A stretch of DNA of 21,072 nucleotides, from NCBI GenBank assembly GCA_027859055.1, contig JAQIBO010000135.1:1-21072 (forward strand), read 5' to 3'. Each line of letters opens with the position of its first letter. The first letter of the stretch is position 1. The notes under the pieces were generated by a model that saw only the letters and a program-made list of their open reading frames with translations, was not told where the DNA came from and made no database searches. Made by a program: the position numbers and the translations under genes. Shown one piece after another: positions 7,662 through 16,072 of the stretch. The DNA is from Spirochaeta sp. GTDB lineage: Bacteria > Spirochaetota > Spirochaetia > DSM-27196 > Alkalispirochaetaceae.

Positions 7662-8414
7662 ATGGTAACCGGAACATCCGTGACGCTATATCATCTGAGC
7701 CGCCGGGACGGCACGCCGCTGTTTCTTCACCCCTTCCGGAAATCCGGGAGTATTATGGAGATCGGCCAATCCGATGAACTCCGCGGACGGTACGGAACCG
7801 AACCCCGGGTTGAGTCACTCACGACGCTCCGCAACGACCTGTACCGTCGGATTGAACAGGATGTGCGCGCGTGGATCAACGAACGCCGCTTTATCCCGCG
7901 CTTCCTTATAGCTTCCGCCGTTTTTCTTGTGGTGTATCTGTTTATGTCCCTGGTAATCATCGATCCGATTCCCGTTGTGGATGAGGTTCTGATCGCCGGC
8001 GGCGTGGCGATATTCAGTTTCGTGATTGCCGGACGCCGTTTTGAGCAGTCTCATCCTGCCGGCGACCGGCGCGTGACGTTGCGCTCAAAGGTTGACGGCG
8101 TCGTGTTTTCGGAGGACCCCTTCGTTCGTCGCCTCGAGGCGTTGCTCCATTCCGTCGAGCTGTATCCGAAGGATCGGATCGCCGGAGAGGACGAAGAGTT
8201 ACTCGCCGAAGCGCGAAACCTCAAGTCAGAATACCCCGACGAAACGGCCCGGGTGATTGGGCAGCTCCGACTTCTTATGGCCGAGCCGCGCTATCGGAAT
8301 CTTGAAAAACAGATGAAACGGAGCTATCTCTCCGGAAAGACCGCCGAAGCGGTCGAACACGGGACCGTCGTACCCGCCGCCGTGACGATGCTGCACGTGC
8401 TGCAGAACGCGTAG
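7662..8414 (+). CDS. two-TM membrane protein of unknown function
   Basis: A 250-residue protein with two adjacent hydrophobic segments at about 79-100 and 105-124. A charged N-terminal part (about 35-78, rich in Arg and Glu, probably helical) precedes them, and a charged, helical C-terminal domain (about 135-250) follows. With a short lumenal turn between the two helices, both soluble parts are predicted cytoplasmic. No family is recognised. The frame is open for 49 codons further upstream, but that stretch overlaps the cupin gene and its own promoter; the consensus promoter immediately before 7662 decides the start. It converges on ettA with a 39-base gap. Confidence 0.75.
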   Translation: MVTGTSVTLYHLSRRDGTPLFLHPFRKSGSIMEIGQSDELRGRYGTEPRVESLTTLRNDLYRRIEQDVRAWINERRFIPRFLIASAVFLVVYLFMSLVIIDPIPVVDEVLIAGGVAIFSFVIAGRRFEQSHPAGDRRVTLRSKVDGVVFSEDPFVRRLEALLHSVELYPKDRIAGEDEELLAEARNLKSEYPDETARVIGQLRLLMAEPRYRNLEKQMKRSYLSGKTAEAVEHGTVVPAAVTMLHVLQNA

Positions 8415-8453
8415 CGGCGGGTACGCGGCGCGGCGCGAGGCACCCGCAGGGAA

Positions 8454-10148
8454 CTACCGCGTCAGGCTACGATGTACGTAGCGGTGCGGCCGATCCGCCC
8501 GTTCTCCGTACTTCTTTCGCCGGAATTCGGCGTATTCACTCCAATTACCGTCGTACCAGAACACGCCGTCCTCCTCAAAAGCGATCAGGTGCGTGCAGAC
8601 CCGGTCGAGAAACCAGCGATCATGGCTGACCACAAGTGCAGATCCGGCGAAGCGATCCACCGCTTCCTCAAGGGCGCGCAGAGTGTTTACGTCCAGGTCG
8701 TTTGTCGGTTCGTCAAGAAGCAGGACGTTTCCCCCTTCTTTGATCATCATCGCCAGATTGAGGCGGTTACGTTCTCCTCCGGAGAGAATCCCCACTTTTT
8801 TCTGCTGATCAGCCCCGTTGAAGTTGAACCACGAACAATATGCCCGGGAGTTCACCTGGCGTGCATCCCCGCTTCCGTCACCAAGTCGGATTTGATCCTG
8901 ACCACCGGACAGCTGTTCCCACACCGTCTGTTCATCGTTGAGGATGTCACGCATCTGGTCCGCCCACGCCAGTTTGACCGTCTCACCAACCCGGATCGCC
9001 CCGTCGGTTGGTGTCTCCGTACCGGCGATCAGCTTAAAGAGCGTCGTCTTTCCCGCCCCGTTGGGACCCACGATGCCAACAACCGCACCGGGTGGAACCT
9101 CAAAACTGAAATCCTTGAATAAAAGCGTATCGCCGTACGCCTTGGTGAGGGTGTCAGCCTCCACAACCAGGTTCCCCAGTCGCGGACCCGGCGGAATCGT
9201 CAGTTGAGCATTTTGTATCTGTGCGCGGCCCCCTTCATGGAGCAGCTCTTCGTACCGCTTGATCCGTTCCTTGCTTTTCGCGTGCTGTCCCTTCGGAGAC
9301 ATACCGATCCACTCCAGCTCCCGCTGCAACGTCTTCTGCCGTTGGGACTCGCCCTTCTCCTCTTTTGCAAGACGCATCTGCTTCTGTTCCAACCATCCCG
9401 AATAGTTTCCTTTCCAGGGAATTCCCAGACCGCGATCCAGTTCCAGAATCCAACCGGCGACGTTGTCCAGAAAGTAGCGATCAGGGGTTACTGCAATCAC
9501 CGTTCCCGGATATTCGCGAAGATGCTTTTCGAGCCAGGAGACGGTCTCCGCGTCGAGATGGTTTGTGGGCTCGTCGAGAAGCAGAATGTCCGGCTTCTGA
9601 AGGAGTAGCCGCACAAGCGCCACCCGCCGCCGTTCACCACCGGACAGCACGTTGACGGGGGTCTCTGCCGGCGGACAGCGAAGTGCGTCCATCGCCATAT
9701 CGAGTCGGGCGTCAAGATCCCACCCCCCGAGTTCTTCCAATTTTTCCTGAATTGCAGCCTGGCGTTCTCCCAGCTTTTCGTAGTCCGCCTCGGGGTCGCC
9801 ATACGCTTCGTTGACGGCGTCGAATTGCGCAAGGAGATCGGTGATTTCCTGCGCGCCCTCAGAGACGATCTCTTTTACCGTTTTTGTGTCGTCCAGATAA
9901 GGTTCCTGCTCGAGATATCCGATCGTGTACCCGGAAGAGACGGAAATGTCGCCGGTGTAATCGGTATCCACGCCGGCGAGGATCCGCAAAAGCGTCGATT
10001 TACCGGAGCCGTTGAGACCGAGCACGCCGATCTTGGCGCCGTAAAAATAGGACAGGCTTATGTCCTTGAGCACCTCTTTGGTTCCCAGCACTTTCGTCAC
10101 GCCGTGCATCGTATAGATAATCTTCTTGTCGTCGTATGTTGTTGCCAT
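8454..10148 (-). CDS. ettA: energy-dependent translational throttle protein EttA (ABC-F ATPase)
   Basis: A 564-residue ABC-F protein, close in length to E. coli EttA (555). EttA binds the ribosomal E site and gates entry into elongation according to ATP/ADP level. Two ATPase cassettes are visible: Walker A GLNGSGKST (44-52) and GPNGAGKTT; signatures LSGGERRR and LSGGERNR; Walker B LLLDEPTNHLD and LLLDEPTNDLD. Between them is the P-site tRNA interaction motif arm with ELEWIGMSPKGQHAKSKERI, characteristic of EttA rather than Uup or YheS. The C-terminal GNWSEYAEFRRKKYG is also EttA-like. The open frame continues 62 codons upstream, but those overlap the promoter; MATTYDDKKI at 10148 matches the family start. 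Confidence 0.95.
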   Translation of the reverse strand: MATTYDDKKIIYTMHGVTKVLGTKEVLKDISLSYFYGAKIGVLGLNGSGKSTLLRILAGVDTDYTGDISVSSGYTIGYLEQEPYLDDTKTVKEIVSEGAQEITDLLAQFDAVNEAYGDPEADYEKLGERQAAIQEKLEELGGWDLDARLDMAMDALRCPPAETPVNVLSGGERRRVALVRLLLQKPDILLLDEPTNHLDAETVSWLEKHLREYPGTVIAVTPDRYFLDNVAGWILELDRGLGIPWKGNYSGWLEQKQMRLAKEEKGESQRQKTLQRELEWIGMSPKGQHAKSKERIKRYEELLHEGGRAQIQNAQLTIPPGPRLGNLVVEADTLTKAYGDTLLFKDFSFEVPPGAVVGIVGPNGAGKTTLFKLIAGTETPTDGAIRVGETVKLAWADQMRDILNDEQTVWEQLSGGQDQIRLGDGSGDARQVNSRAYCSWFNFNGADQQKKVGILSGGERNRLNLAMMIKEGGNVLLLDEPTNDLDVNTLRALEEAVDRFAGSALVVSHDRWFLDRVCTHLIAFEEDGVFWYDGNWSEYAEFRRKKYGERADRPHRYVHRSLTR

Positions 10149-10155
10149 ATGCGTG

Positions 10156-10184
10156 AGTATATCAGAGCGCGTCGGCGCGGTGAA
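10156..10184 (-). promoter_or_regulatory. ettA promoter, probably leaderless
   Basis: On the minus strand TTCACC (10184-10179), 17 bases, TATACT (10161-10156), then seven bases to the ATG at 10148. Confidence 0.55.
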
Positions 10185-10203
10185 CGGATTTAGCCGCCTA
10201 CCG

Positions 10204-10232
10204 TGGTCATCCGTGTTCTCGTATGGTACGGT
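10204..10232 (+). promoter_or_regulatory. possible promoter of the TRAP operon
   Basis: TGGTCA (10204-10209), 17 bases, TACGGT (10227-10232). The predicted start near 10239 would leave a leader of about 19 bases containing the GGAGG site. The match is weak; TATGGT at 10222-10227 is an alternative -10. Confidence 0.25.
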
Positions 10233-10247
10233 AGCGCCATTCACAAT

Positions 10248-10252
10248 GGAGG
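10248..10252 (+). promoter_or_regulatory. Shine-Dalgarno site of the TAXI receptor gene
   Basis: GGAGG, five bases before the ATG at 10258. It is the only consensus ribosome site in front of a first gene here and contrasts with the leaderless genes. It favours 10258 over the ATG at 10246, which overlaps the site. Confidence 0.75.
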
Positions 10253-10257
10253 AACTT

Positions 10258-11196
10258 ATGAAACGAATCAGTATCGCCGTCCTGGTCCTTGTGCTGGCCA
10301 CCGGGACCGCCGCCGCCCAGAATCTGAGCCTCAAAAGCGCTCGTCAAACCTCGACGTATTACGCGTTTGCCGTGGGTATCGCCGAGGCGTTGAACGACAA
10401 CGTTTCGGGTCTCAATATCACCGTGGAAACCAGCGCCGGCTCAGTCGAAAACGTCAAAATGGCACGTATGCGCCGCGACTACCTGTTTACCTCTCCGCCG
10501 TCTTTGATTCAGAGCGCTCTTGACGCGTCTGGCCAGTTTAACGAGGGCGGATATGACGACATTCGGTCGTTGTGGCCAATTCCCGGGCTGGTTATGCATT
10601 GGGTTGTTCGCGCGGATAGTGGCGTAGAGACGCTTGAAGACCTGGTTGGTGAGCGATTCATACCCGGTGGAGCCGGTTCCGCCGGAGAGCGCATCACCCG
10701 TGCAGTGTTGCAGGCGATGGGGATCTACGACGATATCAACCTACTCACCGTTGACCTCAGCGAGGGTGTCAGCGCGGTTCGTAACCGCCGGGCAGTCGGA
10801 TTCAGCACGTCGAGCACTCCGCCGGCATCGATGGTGCAGGAGATCGCATCAACGATACCGGTAAACATTCTCAGCCTGTCCGATGCGGACTACGAGCTTG
10901 TCAGCGATTCGTACACGCGCACGGAAATTCCTGCGGGGATGTACAACGGCGTGGACGAGACGGTCCGTACCGTCAGCCTTCCCGTTGCTCTGTATGCGAC
11001 GACGGATCTTTCCAATGAGCTTGCCTACGAACTTACCAGGGCGTTCTGGGAAAACCGGGCTGACTGGGAAGGAACTCATCCGGCGATGCGCCTGATCGAG
11101 ATGAAAGACGTCAACTTTATGCGTGCGCGCCTGCACCCGGGTGCATTGCGGTATTACCGCGAAATCGGATTTGACGTGACAGCGTCGATGCGCTGA
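10258..11196 (+). CDS. TRAP transporter solute receptor, TAXI family
   Basis: A 312-residue periplasmic substrate-binding protein of a TAXI-type TRAP transporter, which captures a solute for sodium-driven uptake. Signal peptide 1-20 (LATGTAAAQN, cleavage after AAA). The mature protein begins with SARQTSTYYAFAVGIAEALN, the position where TAXI proteins carry their phosphate- or carboxylate-binding loop. The family features VETSAGSVENVKMARMRRDY and GGAGSAGERITRAVLQAMG follow, and the C-terminal helix has FWENRADWEGTHPAMRLI. The ligand cannot be read from sequence; known TAXI members bind mostly dicarboxylates or amino acids. The fused permease gene follows 26 bases later in the same operon. It is divergent from ettA. 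Confidence 0.92.
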   Translation: MKRISIAVLVLVLATGTAAAQNLSLKSARQTSTYYAFAVGIAEALNDNVSGLNITVETSAGSVENVKMARMRRDYLFTSPPSLIQSALDASGQFNEGGYDDIRSLWPIPGLVMHWVVRADSGVETLEDLVGERFIPGGAGSAGERITRAVLQAMGIYDDINLLTVDLSEGVSAVRNRRAVGFSTSSTPPASMVQEIASTIPVNILSLSDADYELVSDSYTRTEIPAGMYNGVDETVRTVSLPVALYATTDLSNELAYELTRAFWENRADWEGTHPAMRLIEMKDVNFMRARLHPGALRYYREIGFDVTASMR

Positions 11197-11222
11197 CCCA
11201 GAACACACAGGCGCAGTCCAAC

Positions 11223-13106
11223 ATGAACACCCCCTCTTTCACTGAGATGGCGCAGCGATTCGTGTTCGCTGCGTCTGTTCTCTTTGCTCTGTTTCAACTC
11301 GCACTCCCGGTTTACGCATTTTTGCCGGCGCTTCAGGCCCGGGCCTTGCACCTGACATTCGCATTTATCCTGATCTCCGTCGGGGATGCGGTCTGTCGCC
11401 AGGGCACTCCCGCCGGCGGTCGATTCCGGTTTGCCCGGGATATCGTGCTCGCGCTTATCGGCGTGTCGATAACGCTGTACGTCTTTTTTGACTATCCACA
11501 GATCATCAACCAGTACGGACTGCCCCGCGGAACGTGGCAGATCGCGATTTCATTTGTCCTGATCGCCCTCATACTCGAGGCGGCCCGCCGGATGATCAAG
11601 CCGACGCTTCCGATCATCGCACTTCTTTTTCTGGCGTACGCTGTGTTTGGCCATCTGATTCCCGGCACGTTCGGGCATCCGCGCTACGACCTCGCCACGC
11701 TTTCGGGACAGTTGTTCCTGACCACCGGCGGTCTATGGGGACTGCTTCTCGGGGTAAGCACCGATGTAATCGCGATTTTTGTCTTTTTTGGCGCATTTGT
11801 TTTCGCCACCGGTGGTGGTACCGGATTTATGCGCCTTGCTGTCCGGATCGCCGGACGGTTTTCCGGGGGGCCCGCCAAAGTAGCCACGATCTCAAGCGCG
11901 CTCTTCGGGTCGATATCCGGTAGTGCCAGCGCAAACGTCGCTACGACCGGGTCGTTTTCCATTCCGATGATGAAGCGACTCAAGTACAAACCGGAAATGG
12001 CTGCGGCGGTGGAGGCGGTTGCCAGTACCGGCGGCCAGATCATGCCGCCGATCATGGGTGCCGGAGCGTTTGTGATGGCGGAGCTGACCGAAACGCCGTA
12101 CCTCGAAGTTGCATATCATGCGCTCCTCCCGGCGATCCTCTATTTTTTTGCCGCGGGAATCGGAATTCATCTGTACAGCCGCCGGGAAGGCTATGTCGGT
12201 CTGTCCGCTGAGGAGATTCCTTCATGGCGCGACACGGTGAAGGCGAGCGGATTCTTCCTTGTTCCCTTTGTCGTTCTGATCTTCTTTCTTGTGCTTCAGT
12301 ACACCCCGCAATACGCCGCGTTCTGGGCCACCGCCTCACCACTGGTACTTGCTATTGTCTCGGAAGAGTGGCGTCTGGATGTTCGCAACGCATTTCCCCG
12401 TATCGGCGGTGCAATTCAAACCGGAGCGCGCCAGGCGGCGTTGATAGCAAGTATTACCGCCAGTGCCCAGATCATTATCGCCGTTATTGCGATGACCGGA
12501 TTGGGAGTGAAAGTCAGCTCCTCGGTCTTGTCGATCAGCGAGGGCAACCTGTTTATCTCCCTCGTGCTCATCGCGATCACCAGCATCATTCTCGGAATGG
12601 AAGTTCCGACCACCGCGGCGTACATCATGGCCGTTGTCGTCGGTGGTCCGGTTCTGATGGAGTTCGGCCTGCCCGCCCTGGCGGTACACTTTTTCGTGTT
12701 CTACTACGCGATCCTCTCGGCGATCACGCCGCCGATATGTGGTGCCGTATTTATCGCATCCGGGATGGCCGAGGCCAACTGGATCTCCACCGCGAAGATT
12801 TCCCTCAAACTTGGTTTTGCCGCGTTCGTCCTGCCGTTTCTGTTTGTCTACAACCACTCGTTGCTGCTGTTGGAAGGTGATCTGCTGGAAACGGTGTTCG
12901 TCGTTGCCCGGACCGGTACCGCGATCGTCTTCCTTTCGGCGGGGCTTATGGGGTATTGGCGCATCTCTCTCAACCGCGGACGTCGCGGCATCATGCTTCT
13001 TGCCGGTGTTCTCATGATGTTGCCGTTTGTACCGGCCAACCTCGTCGGACTCGTCGGAGGAGTTGGGCTCGCGTTCGTTCGCCCCGCCACGCCGCGTCAG
13101 TACTGA
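11223..13106 (+). CDS. TRAP transporter fused permease (DctQM type)
   Basis: A 627-residue inner-membrane permease in which the small (4-TM, DctQ-like) and large (12-TM, DctM-like) subunits are one polypeptide, the usual arrangement for TAXI systems. Hydrophobic segments occur throughout. The conserved DctM core is seen at about 230-290: SISGSASANVATTGSFSIPM, and STGGQIMPPIMGAGAFVMAE with its neighbouring sodium-site residues. A second half repeat has GMEVPTTAAYIMAVVVGGPV and ITPPICGAVFIASGMAEANW. It transports the ligand delivered by the upstream receptor, probably with Na+. A weak purine stretch precedes the ATG. The last ten bases overlap the convergent endonuclease gene. Confidence 0.93.
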   Translation: MNTPSFTEMAQRFVFAASVLFALFQLALPVYAFLPALQARALHLTFAFILISVGDAVCRQGTPAGGRFRFARDIVLALIGVSITLYVFFDYPQIINQYGLPRGTWQIAISFVLIALILEAARRMIKPTLPIIALLFLAYAVFGHLIPGTFGHPRYDLATLSGQLFLTTGGLWGLLLGVSTDVIAIFVFFGAFVFATGGGTGFMRLAVRIAGRFSGGPAKVATISSALFGSISGSASANVATTGSFSIPMMKRLKYKPEMAAAVEAVASTGGQIMPPIMGAGAFVMAELTETPYLEVAYHALLPAILYFFAAGIGIHLYSRREGYVGLSAEEIPSWRDTVKASGFFLVPFVVLIFFLVLQYTPQYAAFWATASPLVLAIVSEEWRLDVRNAFPRIGGAIQTGARQAALIASITASAQIIIAVIAMTGLGVKVSSSVLSISEGNLFISLVLIAITSIILGMEVPTTAAYIMAVVVGGPVLMEFGLPALAVHFFVFYYAILSAITPPICGAVFIASGMAEANWISTAKISLKLGFAAFVLPFLFVYNHSLLLLEGDLLETVFVVARTGTAIVFLSAGLMGYWRISLNRGRRGIMLLAGVLMMLPFVPANLVGLVGGVGLAFVRPATPRQY

Positions 13107-14044
13107 AAATCGACAACGATGGGATAGTGGTCCGACGGCCAGACGCCGCCGGGCCGCTCCCGGACTGCTTCGCTGCGGATGACCCGGATACCGCCGTCGG
13201 GGACCGCCCTGTCAGACCCTGCACGGCGCTCCGTTGCCGCCGAATAGTACAGAACGTGATCGATAGCGGGAAAGAGATCTAATCCCCGGTAGAAATGGAA
13301 AGTGGCACCCGTCGTGGGCGCCGCCTGCAGACCCAACTCACCCGTGATGATCCGTACAACCCGGGAGAACCGAAACGCGTTGAAATCTCCGAGAACCACG
13401 ACTGTGTCTCCGCCTCGTCGGACAGCCGCGGTCCGTTCCGCAGTCAGTCGCGCGGAACGGATCTGGTTCCGGTACCGTTCACGGTCAATGTGGACGTTTA
13501 CGACCAGAAAATCGCGCCCCGTGGCGCTCTCATGCAGGCGTAACCACGTCGCAAAGGACGGATATCGGCCATACCAGGGACCACTGTATATCGCATCCGG
13601 AGTTGGCGAGAAAAAGAAGAACCCCTGCCCCGCCGCAGTAAACCTGTCGCGGCGATACATGATCGGCTGGGTGGCGGGAAACCGCCCGGGATCTCCAGTT
13701 GCTCCGAATGCGTAGTTCGGAAACGCATGTTTCAACGTTTCCATTTGAACGTTCTCGCGGTTCAGATGGCCGCCTGCGAACGTTTCCATCTCCTGGAACG
13801 CGATGATATCGGCGTCTGTTTGATCGAGCACAGATACAACAGCGGCTTCGCGGCGGTTCCACCGCATCACCGGGTCAAGTTCTTCGGGATCGCGATTCAG
13901 GGCCTTCGCGTCCACAAGATAATGCACGTTGAACGTAACGACGCGAAGCGTGCGCTCCTCTCCGGTAATGGACGGTCCGGCGGTGACCGCAGTTCCTGTC
14001 AAAACGAAAATGGCAATTATAAATGCGAGCAGGTGTGTACCCAT
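13097..14044 (-). CDS. secreted endonuclease/exonuclease/phosphatase family protein
   Basis: A 315-residue exported metal-dependent phosphoesterase. Residues 1-22 form a signal peptide. All catalytic elements of the EEP family are visible: TFNVHYL (Asn39), IAFQEME (Glu85), VVNVHIDRERYRNQIRSARL, GDFNAF (Asp and Asn), AIDHVLYYS and SDHYPIVVDF (Asp-His near the C-terminus). Substrate may be DNA, a nucleotide or a phospholipid head group; the sequence does not say. The open frame extends to 14089, into the tRNA-Gly gene, so the ATG at 14044 is preferred; its -10 is six bases upstream. The C-terminus overlaps the TRAP permease gene by ten bases. Confidence 0.9.
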   Translation of the reverse strand: MGTHLLAFIIAIFVLTGTAVTAGPSITGEERTLRVVTFNVHYLVDAKALNRDPEELDPVMRWNRREAAVVSVLDQTDADIIAFQEMETFAGGHLNRENVQMETLKHAFPNYAFGATGDPGRFPATQPIMYRRDRFTAAGQGFFFFSPTPDAIYSGPWYGRYPSFATWLRLHESATGRDFLVVNVHIDRERYRNQIRSARLTAERTAAVRRGGDTVVVLGDFNAFRFSRVVRIITGELGLQAAPTTGATFHFYRGLDLFPAIDHVLYYSAATERRAGSDRAVPDGGIRVIRSEAVRERPGGVWPSDHYPIVVDFQY

Positions 14045-14050
14045 GGAGGG

Positions 14051-14079
14051 AAAGTACCGGAAAGAGCGAGCGATGGGAA
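14051..14079 (-). promoter_or_regulatory. endonuclease gene promoter overlapping the tRNA-Gly 3' end, probably leaderless
   Basis: On the minus strand TTCCCA (14079-14074), 17 bases, TACTTT (14056-14051), then six bases to the ATG at 14044. The -35 is formed by the T-arm/acceptor sequence of the tRNA gene. Readthrough from the tRNA promoter is an alternative source of transcript. Confidence 0.4.
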
Positions 14080-14137
14080 TCGAACCCACATCTCCAGCTT
14101 GGAAGGCTGGGGTAATAAGCCATTATACGACGCTCGC
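14065..14137 (-). tRNA. tRNA-Gly (anticodon UCC)
   Basis: Seven-pair acceptor GCGAGCG/CGCTCGC, D arm, anticodon stem CCAGC/GCTGG around loop CTTCCAA (anticodon TCC, reading GGA and GGG), and T arm with GTTCGATTC. The discriminator is U, usual for bacterial tRNA-Gly. CCA is not encoded, so a nucleotidyltransferase must add it. No U-rich terminator follows; the next gene starts 20 bases downstream. Confidence 0.96.
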
Positions 14138-14154
14138 TGATGTGATGTGTGCGC

Positions 14155-14184
14155 AATCTACACAGAGGTCCGGGACGGTGTCAA
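14155..14184 (-). promoter_or_regulatory. tRNA-Gly promoter
   Basis: On the minus strand consensus TTGACA (14184-14179), 18 bases, TAGATT (14160-14155). The expected start is about ten bases before the mature tRNA 5' end at 14137. Confidence 0.55.
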
Positions 14185-14245
14185 GGGGCGCAGCGGCCCA
14201 CCGGCCTCGCCCCCACAAAAGCAAGATTATTGAAAGACCGACCTG

Positions 14246-16045
14246 TTACCGATACACCGCTATCGCGAAGCCGGCCCGGTACAGGCGGCCCCGGTCCGTT
14301 TCAGCAATTGGCGCCCGGTCGGTCCGCACCGGTTCTCCCGCTGGAATATCGATAATAAACGGGAACACCCGCGGCTGACCGGCGATTTCAGCCACCGTCT
14401 CCCGCGGCCCGAGAGCAAGAACCTGAGCCGTTTCCGCGTCGCTCGAGTCAAGTGACCTGTCGGTTTCCCCGGCCCCGACAAAGTCAGGAGCAAAGATCAA
14501 TTCGGCGATCGCAATTTCCCGCCCATACCGTTCCGTAGCCCAATCCTTCAAAAAATTATCTCCGGCACTCCGATTCCGCGCAATTCGCCACGTTGACGCA
14601 AGTGCGACCACACCGCCCACGCCAAGGGATGTCCATTGAGCGATCTCCGCCTGACCGGCGTTATCCCAGGGAGCGATTTCGTCTGTTGCCAGAAGATACC
14701 CGCCATATCCGACGCCGCCGAGACCGACGGCGAGGCCAAGATACGGCCATGGTCGCCGACGTCGTGTCGCATAGCCCTCAGCCTCGGTCCGTGCGCGGTC
14801 AAGCGCGGAACGGTCCTTCCGGAGTTCCGTCCCCAGAGAAAGCTGATAGCGCTCATTCACCCGGGCAAGATCGTCCATGATCCGGTCCGCGCGCTCCACG
14901 TCGGCCCGCGCCAACGCCGCAGCCCACGCGATATGCAGCAAATGGTACTGCGCGGCGCCGTTTCGGCGCAGCAGTGATGCGACGGCATCGTCGGAAGGAA
15001 GATCCGCCGCTTCGCCGGCGATTTCCGCAGAACGTCGCATCACCGCAAAGGGATCGCCGGGTTCGTAAGCGCCGGTCTCACTGAAAAGGACGGGCTGAAG
15101 TCGAAAGAGTTCCTCTTCCAGTTGCCACAGCATCTCGAGTTGCCGTTGCCGTATTCGCAACGGTTCCAGCCGTTCCGACGTTGATTCCAGAAGGAGTCGA
15201 CGACTTTCACTCAGCGCCTCAAACGCAACCAGATACTCTTCCGGTTGCCCCAGAAGCTCTTCCGCGACGGCGTGACTTGTTCGTATACGCCGATTCTCTC
15301 GAGATGTGACCGCTGGCAGCGCGAATGAAATTTCCACCGCTTCTCCGGCACGGAGAGTGACTTCCGACGAGTAAACGATCTGTTCATCCCCGGATGCGAG
15401 TGTTGCAATATCGATCGTCCGTTGGCCCGTAAGTACCTGAGGTACCGCCGGAAGGTTCTGCCCGACCGGGTTACCGTCGATATACACGCGAAAGGGTACG
15501 TCCGAGCGTGACGGTTTCAGCACGATCCCGCCAAAATCGATGGAATACCCGAGAAACGCCGAACTTGCTACGATAACGAGCTCGTCCGCGGCATCAAGTA
15601 TATCGAAGGAACCGAACGCCCGGCGCGTCTCTTCGCCGATTATCTCACCGAGAGCCGCGCTGTACGCCGCCGCCTGCAATTCGACGTGACCGTTTTCGAT
15701 ATCGCTGATTCGTCCGATAATAACCGCGTCAAGGCGGTTTTCAGTCACCACATCGCGGAGTTCGAGAGGACCGGCGGGACTGTAAGGATTCAAAGCTGTC
15801 CCGTCGTCGATGTCCACCACATCAAACTGTCCACTGAGACGTAACGTGAGTTCGATCGTGTCCGCCATCGCACGACCGAGCGTATCCCACTGCTCCACGT
15901 CTGTGGTATTGACGAACGGCAGAACGGCCAGACGTTCCGCTCCAAATGACTGGTCCGGGCTCTGCGCGCTCAGGCTGGCCACATGCGCCATCGTAAAACA
16001 GACCGCGATTATCCCGACAGTTATCGACGTCGTCGATCGTTTCAT
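14246..16045 (-). CDS. secreted TolB/FlgO-like protein with PEGA-like segment
   Basis: A 599-residue exported protein. Signal peptide 1-27 (cleavage near LSA-Q). Residues about 36-165 resemble the N-terminal TolB/FlgO/CsgG-type domain (RLAVLPFVNTTDVEQWDTLG, then a LDAVIIGRIS strand). About 190-245 has the PEGA-like FRVYIDGNPVGQNLP. A long helical region (about 255-425, rich in Glu, Arg and Leu) follows, then two hydrophobic stretches (GLAVGLGGVGYGGYLLA and QWTSLGVGGVVALAS). The protein resembles large spirochaetal envelope proteins of unknown role. It lies 27 bases after the small upstream gene, on the same strand, and precedes the tRNA-Gly gene. The start has a weak AGGA nearby. Confidence 0.75.
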   Translation of the reverse strand: MKRSTTSITVGIIAVCFTMAHVASLSAQSPDQSFGAERLAVLPFVNTTDVEQWDTLGRAMADTIELTLRLSGQFDVVDIDDGTALNPYSPAGPLELRDVVTENRLDAVIIGRISDIENGHVELQAAAYSAALGEIIGEETRRAFGSFDILDAADELVIVASSAFLGYSIDFGGIVLKPSRSDVPFRVYIDGNPVGQNLPAVPQVLTGQRTIDIATLASGDEQIVYSSEVTLRAGEAVEISFALPAVTSRENRRIRTSHAVAEELLGQPEEYLVAFEALSESRRLLLESTSERLEPLRIRQRQLEMLWQLEEELFRLQPVLFSETGAYEPGDPFAVMRRSAEIAGEAADLPSDDAVASLLRRNGAAQYHLLHIAWAAALARADVERADRIMDDLARVNERYQLSLGTELRKDRSALDRARTEAEGYATRRRRPWPYLGLAVGLGGVGYGGYLLATDEIAPWDNAGQAEIAQWTSLGVGGVVALASTWRIARNRSAGDNFLKDWATERYGREIAIAELIFAPDFVGAGETDRSLDSSDAETAQVLALGPRETVAEIAGQPRVFPFIIDIPAGEPVRTDRAPIAETDRGRLYRAGFAIAVYR

Positions 16046-16072
16046 AGTCCTGCGCCCCGTTTATTCAATTTG

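Noticed and set aside
8417..8447. Possible terminator between the two-TM protein and ettA
   Set aside because: The GCGGGT/ACCCGC stem is six bases with a loop of about 19 and has no T-run on either strand.
10149..10334. N-terminal extension of EttA
   Set aside because: It crosses the ettA promoter and the divergent TRAP gene start, and the EttA family begins at the downstream Met.
14185..14213. GC-rich hairpin after the TolB-like gene
   Set aside because: GGGGCG/CGCCCC pair, but only TT follows on the minus strand before the tRNA promoter's -35; not a convincing terminator.
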